From NCBI GenBank assembly GCA_029263395.1, contig JAJCXO010000177.1, forward strand, positions 36,080 to 100,079: a DNA stretch of 64,000 nucleotides, written 5' to 3'. The notes beneath the pieces are model-generated. The model was not told the DNA's origin. It made no database searches and saw nothing but the letters and a program-made list of their open reading frames with translations. Positions 36,711 through 44,760 of the stretch are shown in pieces. This DNA is from Acidobacteriota bacterium (GTDB taxonomy: Bacteria > Acidobacteriota > Thermoanaerobaculia > Multivoradales > J023). The translations under genes were made by a program, and so were the position numbers. Within the stretch, counting starts at the first letter, position 1. Each line of letters opens with the position of its first letter.

Positions 36711-37223
36711 TCACCGGGAGCCTCCAGGCCAGAGGCGCAGTTGCAGGACAAAAGCCCCACTACCACCCAAAGCTCGTGGGGCAACCACATAGTCGCTGAC
36801 ATAACGATGCCCAGGTCCCCGAATCCACGCCTCGACCCGCTCTCTGATCACGCCGCGACCGCCCGGCGAGTGATGGCCCTTGCCGGTGATGACCAGCACT
36901 CTCCGGACACCGGCCAACACACTGCGCTGGAGGAAGGCGTCGAGACGGCCGATGGCCTCGCCAGAGCGCAACCGATGGAGATCAAGTTGATCCTCGACTC
37001 GCAGTCGCTTGCTACTCGCTTTCAGACGCCGTACGCCGCTGGGTCGGCGGGGAGCCGCGTCCACCGAGTCGACAGCAGGCTCTTCGATTGCCTCCCGCAA
37101 CAGCTGACGCTCGAGCTCGGCAAATCCGGTCTCGGTGTCGGCATCGGCCGCATGCCTCTCACCATCCAGCGGCTGCACCCCGATCGACGCCATGCTGCGC
37201 CGGAAGAACTCTTCGTCATCCAT
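36711..37223 (-). CDS. Smr-domain protein
   Basis: A 170-aa protein. The last 95 residues are an Smr (small MutS-related) domain: DQLDLHRLRSGEAIGRLDAF, GVRRVLVITGKGHHSPGGRG and VIRERVEAWI. The LDLHxxR and GxGxHSxGG elements are those associated with nuclease activity. The N-terminal 75 residues are acidic and probably disordered. It begins 7 bp after the transporter gene, so it is likely co-transcribed. Roles could be DNA structure or mRNA cleavage in ribosome rescue; not determinable here. Confidence 0.88.
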   Translation of the reverse strand: MDDEEFFRRSMASIGVQPLDGERHAADADTETGFAELERQLLREAIEEPAVDSVDAAPRRPSGVRRLKASSKRLRVEDQLDLHRLRSGEAIGRLDAFLQRSVLAGVRRVLVITGKGHHSPGGRGVIRERVEAWIRGPGHRYVSDYVVAPRALGGSGAFVLQLRLWPGGSR

Positions 37224-37230
37224 ATTCGGA

Positions 37231-40200
37231 TCAATGGGTCGGCATCAACGACATCGAGGTATCGAGGCTCAACGACTGGCTGAACACTATATGTTCTGCA
37301 GGCGAGGCAGCGGCGAGCATCGCCTCCATCAACTCCGTGTTGACCGCCGCAAACTCGTAAATCGAGTCACCCACCAAACGGAAAACGCGTCCCTTTTCGA
37401 GTACCCGAGCAGGCCCCATGCCGGTGGCGAAACCAAACAGAGATCCCGGCGGCACCACCCGGACGTCGCCACTGACGTGCTCGAGGCCCAACCGACCCGC
37501 AACCAAAACAAACAGACCGTCCGTCGGTTCGCCAGGCGGTGGATAGGTGTCACCGGTTGCAACATCCACTTCACGGGCATCGGTGGCAAGCCTCTCGATC
37601 GCCCCCCAGGGCAGTGTCGAAAAGACCTTCACCTGCCGCAACTCGGCAAGGCGCCCGAACATCGACCGGTGTTGCCAGGAAGCAATTCCTGACCCTCCGG
37701 GATCGAGCAAACGATTGAGGCGTTCGCGCTGCTCCATCGGCAGCTTGTCCAAGGTGTGGACGTAACGCGAGGGTGCCAGTTGCAGAATGCCGCCTGCTGC
37801 AACTTCTTGCAACATCATTTCGGGATGGAAAATATTCGCCACCAAAACCTTGGCCACTCGGCCGCGGGCCAATTCAGTAATTGCCATCAACGCGCAGGCA
37901 CGGGTCCAACTCGTCATCTCGTCGAACTCGCGGTAGGTTATCGCCTCCAGACGCTCGAACCGACCCATCCGCTGACGTGGGAAGTAGGCCTCCAAACGCC
38001 TCAATGCCGTGGCCGGCAACAGATTCTGGATCACCGGGAAGATGAGCGGTTTGAGATCCGAAGACACCATCACATCGAGAATCTCCAGGGCGTACACTTC
38101 CGACTCTGGATTGCCCAATGCCAGCTGAGTCCGAACCATTAGAATCGCTCGCGAATCAAACAACAACGCCAACATTCGAAACAGCGACTCTCGATTCTGC
38201 AAATTCTCACCGTCCAGGGCTTCACTGACTCTGATCGTCGCCGGTTCATCTCCCAAGTCGAGGATGGCGGCCAGATTCCAGGCCATCGTCTTCACCATAC
38301 CTTCGATCTCGTTCTTGAGCACAGGGATGTCCGAGCTTTCGGGTTTGAAACGCTGGCGACTCAAAGAAACGAGCACACGCCGCCGCACTTCCTTGTCTGG
38401 AAAACGCAGCTTGTCGACGATCAGCTCTCGAGCTCTGGTACTGCCGACGTGATCGTAGACACTGAGAATCCGAGTCCGCACGTCCGACGCCTGATCCGCT
38501 TTATCGAAAACGGACTCGAGTTCGGGAAACACCGGATCACCGATCGAGATCAAAGCCGCCGACGCGGCGCCCGAAAATTCGGACGACGACAACTCCATCA
38601 CAATCCGCGACCAGAACCTGGCATCCCGCAGCCGGCCAGCCGCCAACAGCGCGGCACGACGGACCCGAGGATCCCGATCCCAGAGCAAACCGACCAAATC
38701 ACCCGGACTACGCACTGCCGACCAACCCAGAGCCAACGCCGCTAGGACCCGGTCCTCGGGCCGGTTCGACTCGAGTAAAGCCGCAACACGATCCGGGCTG
38801 CTGGTCTGTGCTACGACATCACGCAAGCTCGCCAGCGTCTTCACCGCCACTTGCCGAACTCCCAAATCCGGATCTTCGACGCACTCCTCCACCGCCGTTA
38901 CCGCGTCGAAGTCGAGAGTGTGCTCAATATGCTGCAACGCCGCCACTCTTGATGCGGCCGAGCCGTTGCGCAAGAGTTCAGACAAAGCGGGTGACAAGGC
39001 GTTCAGATCAACCCTGGCCAGCACTCCAGCGACAAATTCGAACTCGCGAGGAGAAGCTTCGAACAAGCGCGTGCGAACCTGCTCGGTAGCCGACACGATC
39101 GCTCCCTTTCCTACCTCGCGACCCACCGCCTGCAACAACCGTTTGCGGTAGCGGCCATACAGCAACGCCACGGTGACGAGCCATCCGACGAGCAACGGTA
39201 GTCCAAGAACCAGAAGCTCCGCCGCATCGAAACCCTGCCGGCTACTCAGCAGCAGACAGACACCGGCCACCAACGTCACTGCTGGGCCTATCGTGCCCTC
39301 GATCCGAGACTCAAAAGCGAGACGTTCAGCCTCTTGCAAAGGCTGGTAGAGAACCTTGAACGCGCCATCGAAGATCGCCTTGCGAAGCACCAGCCAAACC
39401 AATTTGGTCGAAACCACCATCAAGAAGAAAATTTCGACCCCAGCCCCAAAGCGATGGGCGGCCAGCGCCAGCCCGATCAACACCAGCAGGACAGCCGGTA
39501 AGGAAGCCAAACCGAACCGGATGCCAAACTGGCTGACCAATCGTCCGGATAGAAAGGTTTTGACCCCGAGCTCAAGAATTTTGACAATGCCGTAGAACTG
39601 CCCCAGGAACGCCGCCAATGCGGCTCCGGTCGGAAACTGGCGTTCAACCTGATCTAGGAAACTGAGGTCCACGACAAAAAGCGTCAGGATGAACAATGTC
39701 ACCAGGAGTGAAAGCAACAAGAAATAACGATCTTTCAGCAGCTTTGACAAGCTGGTAGCAGGCGTTTTTGCACTTTCGACGCTGCGGATCTCGAGCTCCC
39801 GGTGAAACGTCCTCCCCATCTCTCGGACGGCCATGATGCTCAAGCCGACTCCAACCGCGGCAAACAGCAACAGATCCTCGAAGTGGGTAATCAGCCTGGC
39901 GTTGACCATCACCGGCACCAGAAAAAATCCAGCAATCGACGACAGGACGCCACCAGTGGCCACCAGGCTGAACAATCGTTTGCCTTGACGCAAATCGAAC
40001 AGACGCACCGCAACGCCCCAATACTCGAGCTCGAGCAGGGTCAACAGGGGGGGCATCGAGACGAACATCAAGAAGACCGGCCAACGTGCGCTGCCCAATC
40101 TCGCCGCCGCCCAGAACGTCATGATGAATACCAACACGACGTAAAGCTGGAAGAGTAAAAGTTTGCTGAACGGCAGCTCGCGTTCCAACCGTGCCAGCAC

Positions 40201-40413
40201 AGCAACAACGACGTAGCTGATGATTGCCGTTGCGATGTAGGCCCACGGCAAATCTTCGACATCGTAGCGGTGCAGAAAAAGTGCGTAAGCGGCAGAAAAC
40301 AGGAACGCAACGCAGATGCCGTTGAACAGCGAGTGCGTGAACAACCACAGAAAACGACGATGCTCTCCCGTTCTGATCCCGAGAAATTGAGTGCAACGTA
40401 GCAGGAGGTTCAT
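37231..40413 (-). CDS. ATP/ADP-translocase-like membrane protein with HEAT repeats and cNMP-binding domain
   Basis: A 1060-aa multidomain protein. Residues 1 to about 430 form 10-12 TM helices of the Npt/Tlc or MFS type (FLWLFTHSLFNGICVAFLFS; FLLLSLLVTLFILTLFVVDL). Residues about 450-880 are HEAT-like helical repeats (DPDLGVRQVAVKTLASLRDV; DRDPRVRRAALLAAGRLRDA; FPDKEVRRRVLVSLSRQRF). The end (STLPWGAIERLATDAREVDV, then GLFVLVAGRLGL and VPPGSLFGFATGM) is a cyclic-nucleotide-binding fold. The start is ATG at 40413, with a GTG one codon earlier. Proteins of this plan are usually annotated as nucleotide transporters, but the substrate and ligand are unproven. It is followed by the Smr gene. Confidence 0.82.
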   Translation of the reverse strand: MNLLLRCTQFLGIRTGEHRRFLWLFTHSLFNGICVAFLFSAAYALFLHRYDVEDLPWAYIATAIISYVVVAVLARLERELPFSKLLLFQLYVVLVFIMTFWAAARLGSARWPVFLMFVSMPPLLTLLELEYWGVAVRLFDLRQGKRLFSLVATGGVLSSIAGFFLVPVMVNARLITHFEDLLLFAAVGVGLSIMAVREMGRTFHRELEIRSVESAKTPATSLSKLLKDRYFLLLSLLVTLFILTLFVVDLSFLDQVERQFPTGAALAAFLGQFYGIVKILELGVKTFLSGRLVSQFGIRFGLASLPAVLLVLIGLALAAHRFGAGVEIFFLMVVSTKLVWLVLRKAIFDGAFKVLYQPLQEAERLAFESRIEGTIGPAVTLVAGVCLLLSSRQGFDAAELLVLGLPLLVGWLVTVALLYGRYRKRLLQAVGREVGKGAIVSATEQVRTRLFEASPREFEFVAGVLARVDLNALSPALSELLRNGSAASRVAALQHIEHTLDFDAVTAVEECVEDPDLGVRQVAVKTLASLRDVVAQTSSPDRVAALLESNRPEDRVLAALALGWSAVRSPGDLVGLLWDRDPRVRRAALLAAGRLRDARFWSRIVMELSSSEFSGAASAALISIGDPVFPELESVFDKADQASDVRTRILSVYDHVGSTRARELIVDKLRFPDKEVRRRVLVSLSRQRFKPESSDIPVLKNEIEGMVKTMAWNLAAILDLGDEPATIRVSEALDGENLQNRESLFRMLALLFDSRAILMVRTQLALGNPESEVYALEILDVMVSSDLKPLIFPVIQNLLPATALRRLEAYFPRQRMGRFERLEAITYREFDEMTSWTRACALMAITELARGRVAKVLVANIFHPEMMLQEVAAGGILQLAPSRYVHTLDKLPMEQRERLNRLLDPGGSGIASWQHRSMFGRLAELRQVKVFSTLPWGAIERLATDAREVDVATGDTYPPPGEPTDGLFVLVAGRLGLEHVSGDVRVVPPGSLFGFATGMGPARVLEKGRVFRLVGDSIYEFAAVNTELMEAMLAAASPAEHIVFSQSLSLDTSMSLMPTH

Positions 40414-40742
40414 CACGTGGCGATCACTTTATGAAACAAGCTTCAGCGGCAGGAATCTGGACACAAACAGATACAAAACGAGCGCAAGATGAGATTGCAC
40501 CGTCTCAGCCTTGTACTTTAGCAGGCTAACCGCGAGTCCAAAGGCGGAACAGCCACCGGTCACGACGCCGCCGCTAGCATAAGCTCCTCCTGGCACGCTG
40601 TCCGCTCATGCGGCGGATAACCGAGGTTCTCAGGGTAAACTGTGGACCTCGACAGACAGTCGTCTTCAACAGGCGGCGGATCGTACGGTGGCATCGCGCT
40701 CGCCTTACCAGATCCCCACATGACAGTTGGCAAAGGAGAACC
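40414..40742. other. divergent intergenic region
   Basis: 329 bp between the divergent transporter and solute-binding-protein genes. I see no gene. A ribosome-binding site (AAAGGAGAA) precedes the ATG at 40743. I looked for guanidine-I (ykkC) riboswitch signatures because of the downstream gene family and found none. Confidence 0.5.
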
Positions 40743-41882
40743 ATGCGACCCCAAATGTTTCGAGGCCTTGTTCTGATGACTCTGGCCACGCTCTTGCTGA
40801 TGGGCTGCCCCGGAAAAGCACCGTCCGGATCCGATCAACCCACAGACTCCGCGGCCACCGAGCCGACCGCACCCGGTACCGACGGTGATGCCGCAAAAAC
40901 CAAATTCACCGTAGCCTGGTCGATTTACGTCGGCTGGATGCCCTGGGATTATGCCCAGAGCTCGGGCATCCTCGACCGATGGGCCGACAAATACGGTATC
41001 GAGATCGAGCTGGTGCGGATGGACTACATCGCGTCGGTAGAAGCCTATGTCTCGAAGCAGGTTGACGCCTGCGTGATGACCAACATGGAGGCTTTGAACA
41101 TGCCAGCCGCCTCCGGCATCGACTCGACCGCCCTGATCCTCGGTGATTATTCCAACGGCAACGACGCCATCTTGACCCGTGGCATCCAAGACGTGAAAGG
41201 CCTCAAAGGCAAGCCGATCAGCCTGGTCGAGCTTTCCGTCTCCCACTACCTGCTGGCTCGTGCCCTCGAGACGAACGGTCTCAGCGAGGATGACGTCACC
41301 CTGCAGAACACCTCCGACGCCGACATCGGACCGATCTTCCTGGCCGACACATCGCAAGAGGCCGTCGTCACCTGGAACCCGATCGTGATGGAAATCCAGC
41401 AGGCTCCCGGAGTCAACACACTCTTCACCTCCGCCGACATCCCGGGCGAGGTGCTCGACATGATGGTGGTGCAAACCGAAGTCCTCGAGCAAAACCCTGA
41501 TCTCGGTAAAGCTCTGGTCGGCGCCTGGTACGAAGTGATGGGCATCATCTCCCAAGAAGGCCCCGAGGCCGATGCGGCGATGGCCGTCATGGCCGAAGCC
41601 AGCGGTACCGACACCGCCGGCTTCAAAGCCCAGCTTGCCACCACCGCCATGTTCTACCAGGCCAAAGCCGCCGCCGACTATGCCAGCAGCGGTGAGGTCC
41701 AAGAGAAGATGGATTACGTGCGCAAATTCTGCTTCGACCAGGGCCTGCTCGGCGAAGGCGTCAGCTCCGAAGACGCCGTCGGCGTCAGTTATCCCGACGG
41801 CACCACTCAGGGTGCGGCGGATAACGTCAAACTGCGCTTCGACGCCTCCTACATGGAGATGGCCTCAAGCGGAGCGTTGTAG
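40743..41882 (+). CDS. ABC transporter solute-binding lipoprotein, urea/guanidine-carboxylase-associated type
   Basis: A 379-aa NMT1/SsuA-like binding protein. The lipoprotein signal is MTLATLLLMGC with lipidated Cys22. The mature part has a Ser/Asp/Glu/Pro/Thr linker, then FTVAWSIYVGWMPWDYAQSS, VSKQVDACVMTNMEALNMPA and LIDGDYSNG-like DYSNGNDAILTRG. These are typical of the binding protein encoded near urea (guanidine) carboxylase genes (TIGR03427-like). No permease or ATPase gene is adjacent, so it is an orphan here. Ligand is unproven; taurine- or thiamine-precursor-type binding proteins share the fold. Confidence 0.82.
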   Translation: MRPQMFRGLVLMTLATLLLMGCPGKAPSGSDQPTDSAATEPTAPGTDGDAAKTKFTVAWSIYVGWMPWDYAQSSGILDRWADKYGIEIELVRMDYIASVEAYVSKQVDACVMTNMEALNMPAASGIDSTALILGDYSNGNDAILTRGIQDVKGLKGKPISLVELSVSHYLLARALETNGLSEDDVTLQNTSDADIGPIFLADTSQEAVVTWNPIVMEIQQAPGVNTLFTSADIPGEVLDMMVVQTEVLEQNPDLGKALVGAWYEVMGIISQEGPEADAAMAVMAEASGTDTAGFKAQLATTAMFYQAKAAADYASSGEVQEKMDYVRKFCFDQGLLGEGVSSEDAVGVSYPDGTTQGAADNVKLRFDASYMEMASSGAL

Positions 41883-42212
41883 GCACCATCAAGAACCGTC
41901 TGGAGAATTCTCATCGGTTTACATAAGCCGCCGAGGACCGTCGGGACGGTCTCAAAAGTACATCCAAAGCCTTCCAGGACCGTCTGGAAGGCTTCTGGCG
42001 TTGTGCCATAGACCGTCAGGATGGTCCGGAACTGCGTCGGCCAGCCTGTGTCCCGTATGAATCGACGGCGCGAGCATGACGCGCCGGACCTCGAGCTGGC
42101 GGTCGACGCCACCAGCCAGCCAGCTCACTAAATCCGATACGGCCATGTCGGCGAACGATCCAGTAGGTGCCGTGATACCCGTCCCGGCACCTCACTCAAG
42201 GAGAATTCGAAC
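41883..42212. other. intergenic region with ~42-bp spaced ACCGTC motifs
   Basis: 330 bp without a gene. ACCGTC[T/G/A]GGA recurs at 41895, 41937, 41979 and 42012 (spacing 42, 42, 33). Several copies sit in inverted repeats, for example GACCGTC/GACGGTC at 41936-41951. Related GGACCGTCC and GGACGGTCC occur as a 9-bp inverted pair at 44604 and 44646, again 42 bp apart. Confidence 0.6.
41967..41994 (+). terminator. perfect 11-bp hairpin after the solute-binding-protein gene
   Basis: AAGCCTTCCAG, loop GACCGT, CTGGAAGGCTT. A perfect stem lies 85 bp after the stop of the ABC binding protein. There is no T-run, so it may act as an RNA-stabilising or Rho-assisted structure rather than an intrinsic terminator. 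It is one unit of the ~42-bp motif series. Confidence 0.45.
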
Positions 42213-42815
42213 ATGATGTGCAAAACAATGAAGCCTTCAGCCGCCTGGCTGGTGGCGACTCCCATCTTGCCCTTCGTTGTCGCCGGCTGGGCTGGTGGCA
42301 TGGCGCGACGCAAACGTGGCTCGTGCTGGATGCCGACAGAGCGCGGCCAAGGCTGCGAAACAGTGCCAGAGTCCGAGTCCGTGGGCGGCGGCGAGAGGCG
42401 CCGGTCGACGCCGGCCGCCAACCTCGTCGAGACCGCGGTCGCGGCTGGTTCCTTCAGCACTCTGGTAAAGGCCGTCCAGGCCGCCGGTCTGGTCGACACC
42501 CTCGAGGGCGAGGGCCCTTTCACCGTCTTTGCCCCCACCGACGACGCCTTCGACGGCCTGCCGGAGGGCGCCCTCGACGAGTTACTCGCTGACGCCGAGA
42601 AGCTCGCGGCGGTGCTCACCTACCACGTGGTGCCGGGCCGGGTGGGCGCCGACGCGCTGACTGGCGTCGCCGCGGTCAAGACCGTTCAAGGCCAGAGTCT
42701 CGACGTCGATACCACCGTCGGGGTCAAAGTCGGCTCGGCTTACGTCATCCAGGCCGATATCGAGACCGACAACGGCATCATCCACGCCATCGACTCCGTG
42801 CTGCTACCTGGCTGA
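42213..42815 (+). CDS. FAS1 (fasciclin) domain protein
   Basis: A 200-aa protein. Residues about 70-200 are a FAS1 domain: NLVETAVAAGSFSTLVKAVQ, the H1-like FTVFAPTDDAFDGLP, TYHVVPGRV (YH motif), and a final IIHAIDSVLLPG. It is secreted or surface-associated in related bacteria and mediates adhesion or ligand binding. AAGGAG upstream supports the ATG at 42213. The first 65 residues are odd: a hydrophobic stretch, then Arg/Ser-rich sequence with no normal cleavage site. This may be a decayed or frameshifted leader. It is 7 bp upstream of the CIA30 gene. Confidence 0.85.
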   Translation: MMCKTMKPSAAWLVATPILPFVVAGWAGGMARRKRGSCWMPTERGQGCETVPESESVGGGERRRSTPAANLVETAVAAGSFSTLVKAVQAAGLVDTLEGEGPFTVFAPTDDAFDGLPEGALDELLADAEKLAAVLTYHVVPGRVGADALTGVAAVKTVQGQSLDVDTTVGVKVGSAYVIQADIETDNGIIHAIDSVLLPG

Positions 42816-42822
42816 CGAGTCG

Positions 42823-43491
42823 ATGACTACCAGGGACCGCGGAAACCGGTGCCGCCGACCTTCGCGGTTCCCTGATACCCTGGCCGTAAGCGTCGCGTTT
42901 CTGACGCTGATCGCGTTCGCACTCAGCGCCAGCGTCGAAACCGAGGAACGGGAGGTCATCACGACACCAGAAACCCTCATCTTCGACTTCGGTGACGCCG
43001 CCGAACCGTGGCCCAGCATCGACGATCCAGTGATGGGTGGCCGCTCACGCAGCCGCATGAGCCTCAAAGGAGGCGTCGCGGTGTTCGAGGGCATGGTCTC
43101 GCTCGAGAACAACGGCGGCTTCGCGTCTACCCGTTCGCGACCCGCCGGTTATGACCTGCGCGGCTTCGACGGCCTCGCCCTGCGGGTGCGCGGTGACGGC
43201 AAGGTCTACGGCGTACGCCTGCGCACCAGCACTACGTTCGACGGCGTCAGCTATCAGGCGAGCATCACGACCGAGGCCGGCCGCTGGCGCGAAATCCGGA
43301 TTCCGTTCGCGACCTTCGAACCCGGCTTTCGTGGCCGCAAGTTGCGCGACTATCCGGCGCTCGACACCGGCAAGATCCGGTCCTTCGGCTTGATCATCTC
43401 TGACCAGCAAGAGGGCCCCTTCCGGCTGGAGATCGACTCGATCAAGGCCTATCGCAACAAGCGCCAGGCTGCGCTCGAATCAAGCCCCTGA
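42823..43491 (+). CDS. CIA30-family (complex I intermediate-associated protein 30) protein
   Basis: A 222-aa protein. An N-terminal hydrophobic segment (SVAFLTLIAFALSASVE) acts as signal or anchor. The rest matches the CIA30 galactose-binding-like fold: WPSIDDPVMGGRSRSRMSLK, ENNGGFASTRSRPA, DLRGFDGLALRVRGDGKVY and RSFGLIISDQQEGPF. Bacterial members are poorly characterised; the mitochondrial relative assists complex I assembly. It is probably co-transcribed with the FAS1 gene. Its 3' end overlaps the convergent SpoIIE gene by 12 bp. Confidence 0.85.
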   Translation: MTTRDRGNRCRRPSRFPDTLAVSVAFLTLIAFALSASVETEEREVITTPETLIFDFGDAAEPWPSIDDPVMGGRSRSRMSLKGGVAVFEGMVSLENNGGFASTRSRPAGYDLRGFDGLALRVRGDGKVYGVRLRTSTTFDGVSYQASITTEAGRWREIRIPFATFEPGFRGRKLRDYPALDTGKIRSFGLIISDQQEGPFRLEIDSIKAYRNKRQAALESSP

Positions 43492-44478
43492 CGGCTCGGC
43501 CACCATGAACGTGAGATCGTCGTCCAGCAGCCTTGTGATCCGGTGCTGCCGGACCGCCCGGTAGATGCCGCGGGCCGAATCGATCGCCGCGCCCGATTGC
43601 CGCCGCACGGCCTCGCCCAGGCGCTCGATACCGAATTCCTCATCCTCCGGACTGCAAGCTTCGAGTAGACCGTCGGTGAACAGGAACAGGCGGTCGCCGG
43701 GATCGAGGCTGAGGTCGACCTGTTCGTACGTTTGTCCCGCCATCAGGCCGACTGGCATACCGGTGGCCCCCAGCTGCTCGATTTCCCCCGACGACCGGCG
43801 CAACAGCAAGGGAGGGTGGCCGGCCGAGGCGTAGCTGCCCTGGCCGTCGGCGTTGATGCGCAGCCAGAAGGCCGTGGCATAAAGAACCTTGTCATCGGCA
43901 TCGTTGCGCGCCTCGAGGATGCTGTCGTTCATCCGCTGGGCGAACATCCCGGGCGCGAGACCCGGATCCAGGGAGTCGATCAGAAAGTAGAGCACAGCCG
44001 CCGCCAGCCCGGCGCGAATGCCATGGCCGGAGACGTCCGCGATCCACAACAAAAGCTCATCACCCTCCAGGCGCCAGCCGAGCAAATCACCGCTCAGGTG
44101 ACAGTAAGACTCGAGCAGCGCCGCGATGCGCAGCGGGCTGCTCGCCGGCAGGCTGCGCGGCAGCAGATCGAACTGCAGTTGGTGGCCGAGCCGCAGCGCC
44201 GGCTCCATGTCGTCGAAGAGGTGCGGACGATAGTAGAAATCGAGCGGCCCAGCCTCAACCCTTGCCACTTGGGTGATATCACCCGCGCCACCCCATTCCG
44301 GTGATTCGTCAGAGCTTAGCGAGCGCAGGCGACCCTCTACGGCTTCGCCGATCGTGCGGTCGCCGATCGAGGTCGAAAGATCGAACAGCCGGCTCAGATC
44401 ATCGATCAGCCTGGCGATCAGTTCATCGCGGGAGCCGGCCCGGGGGACCGGGCCGAAAGTCCTGGAAATTCGACTCAC
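43480..44478 (-). CDS. SpoIIE/RsbU-type PP2C serine phosphatase
   Basis: A 332-aa regulator. The C-terminal 230 residues are a PP2C-like SpoIIE phosphatase domain: LLPRSLPASSPLRIAALLES, then GDLLGWRLEGDELLLWIADV with a metal-binding SGHGIRAGLAA, YASAGHPPLLLRR and FLFTDGLLEACSP. The N-terminal 90 residues are helical (LIARLIDDLSRLFDLSTSIG) without a recognised sensor. Such phosphatases dephosphorylate anti-anti-sigma factors in partner-switching. No anti-sigma partner is adjacent. It has a 16-bp tandem array directly upstream of its start. Confidence 0.9.
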   Translation of the reverse strand: MSRISRTFGPVPRAGSRDELIARLIDDLSRLFDLSTSIGDRTIGEAVEGRLRSLSSDESPEWGGAGDITQVARVEAGPLDFYYRPHLFDDMEPALRLGHQLQFDLLPRSLPASSPLRIAALLESYCHLSGDLLGWRLEGDELLLWIADVSGHGIRAGLAAAVLYFLIDSLDPGLAPGMFAQRMNDSILEARNDADDKVLYATAFWLRINADGQGSYASAGHPPLLLRRSSGEIEQLGATGMPVGLMAGQTYEQVDLSLDPGDRLFLFTDGLLEACSPEDEEFGIERLGEAVRRQSGAAIDSARGIYRAVRQHRITRLLDDDLTFMVAEPSGA

Positions 44479-44485
44479 CGTTGCA

Positions 44486-44565
44486 GTGTATCAGTCCGAA
44501 CGTGTATCAGTCCGAACGTGAATCAGCCCGAACGTGAATCAGCCCGGACGTGTATCAGCCCGAGC
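44486..44565. repeat. 16-bp direct tandem repeat, 5 copies, upstream of the SpoIIE phosphatase
   Basis: Five consecutive units GTG[T/A]ATCAG[T/C]CCG[A/G][A/G]C begin 8 bp before the phosphatase start codon (on the opposite strand). The array would occupy its ribosome-binding and leader region. Confidence 0.95.
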
Positions 44566-44760
44566 GTTCCGGCCAGCCCTTCAGGGCGTTTTACTAGGCG
44601 CCAGGACCGTCCGAACGACTCATGTCATTTTGCCGAACGCGCTCAGGACGGTCCGGCAAGGTTTGGGTAAAATTTTTTCAGTCAAAAAGCTCACGCATGT
44701 GCGTCGCACTCGATCAACATTGAGACTCCAATTTGCGTATCGAGTCCAAGGAGGCTTCAA

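Noticed and set aside
40500..40742. Guanidine-I (ykkC) riboswitch upstream of the binding-protein gene
   Set aside because: The conserved CTAGGGTTCC-type and ACGGC-type blocks are not found on either strand.
40560..41702. 380-codon minus-strand open frame opposite the ABC binding protein
   Set aside because: Gly/His-rich shadow of a well-supported lipoprotein gene with good start signals.
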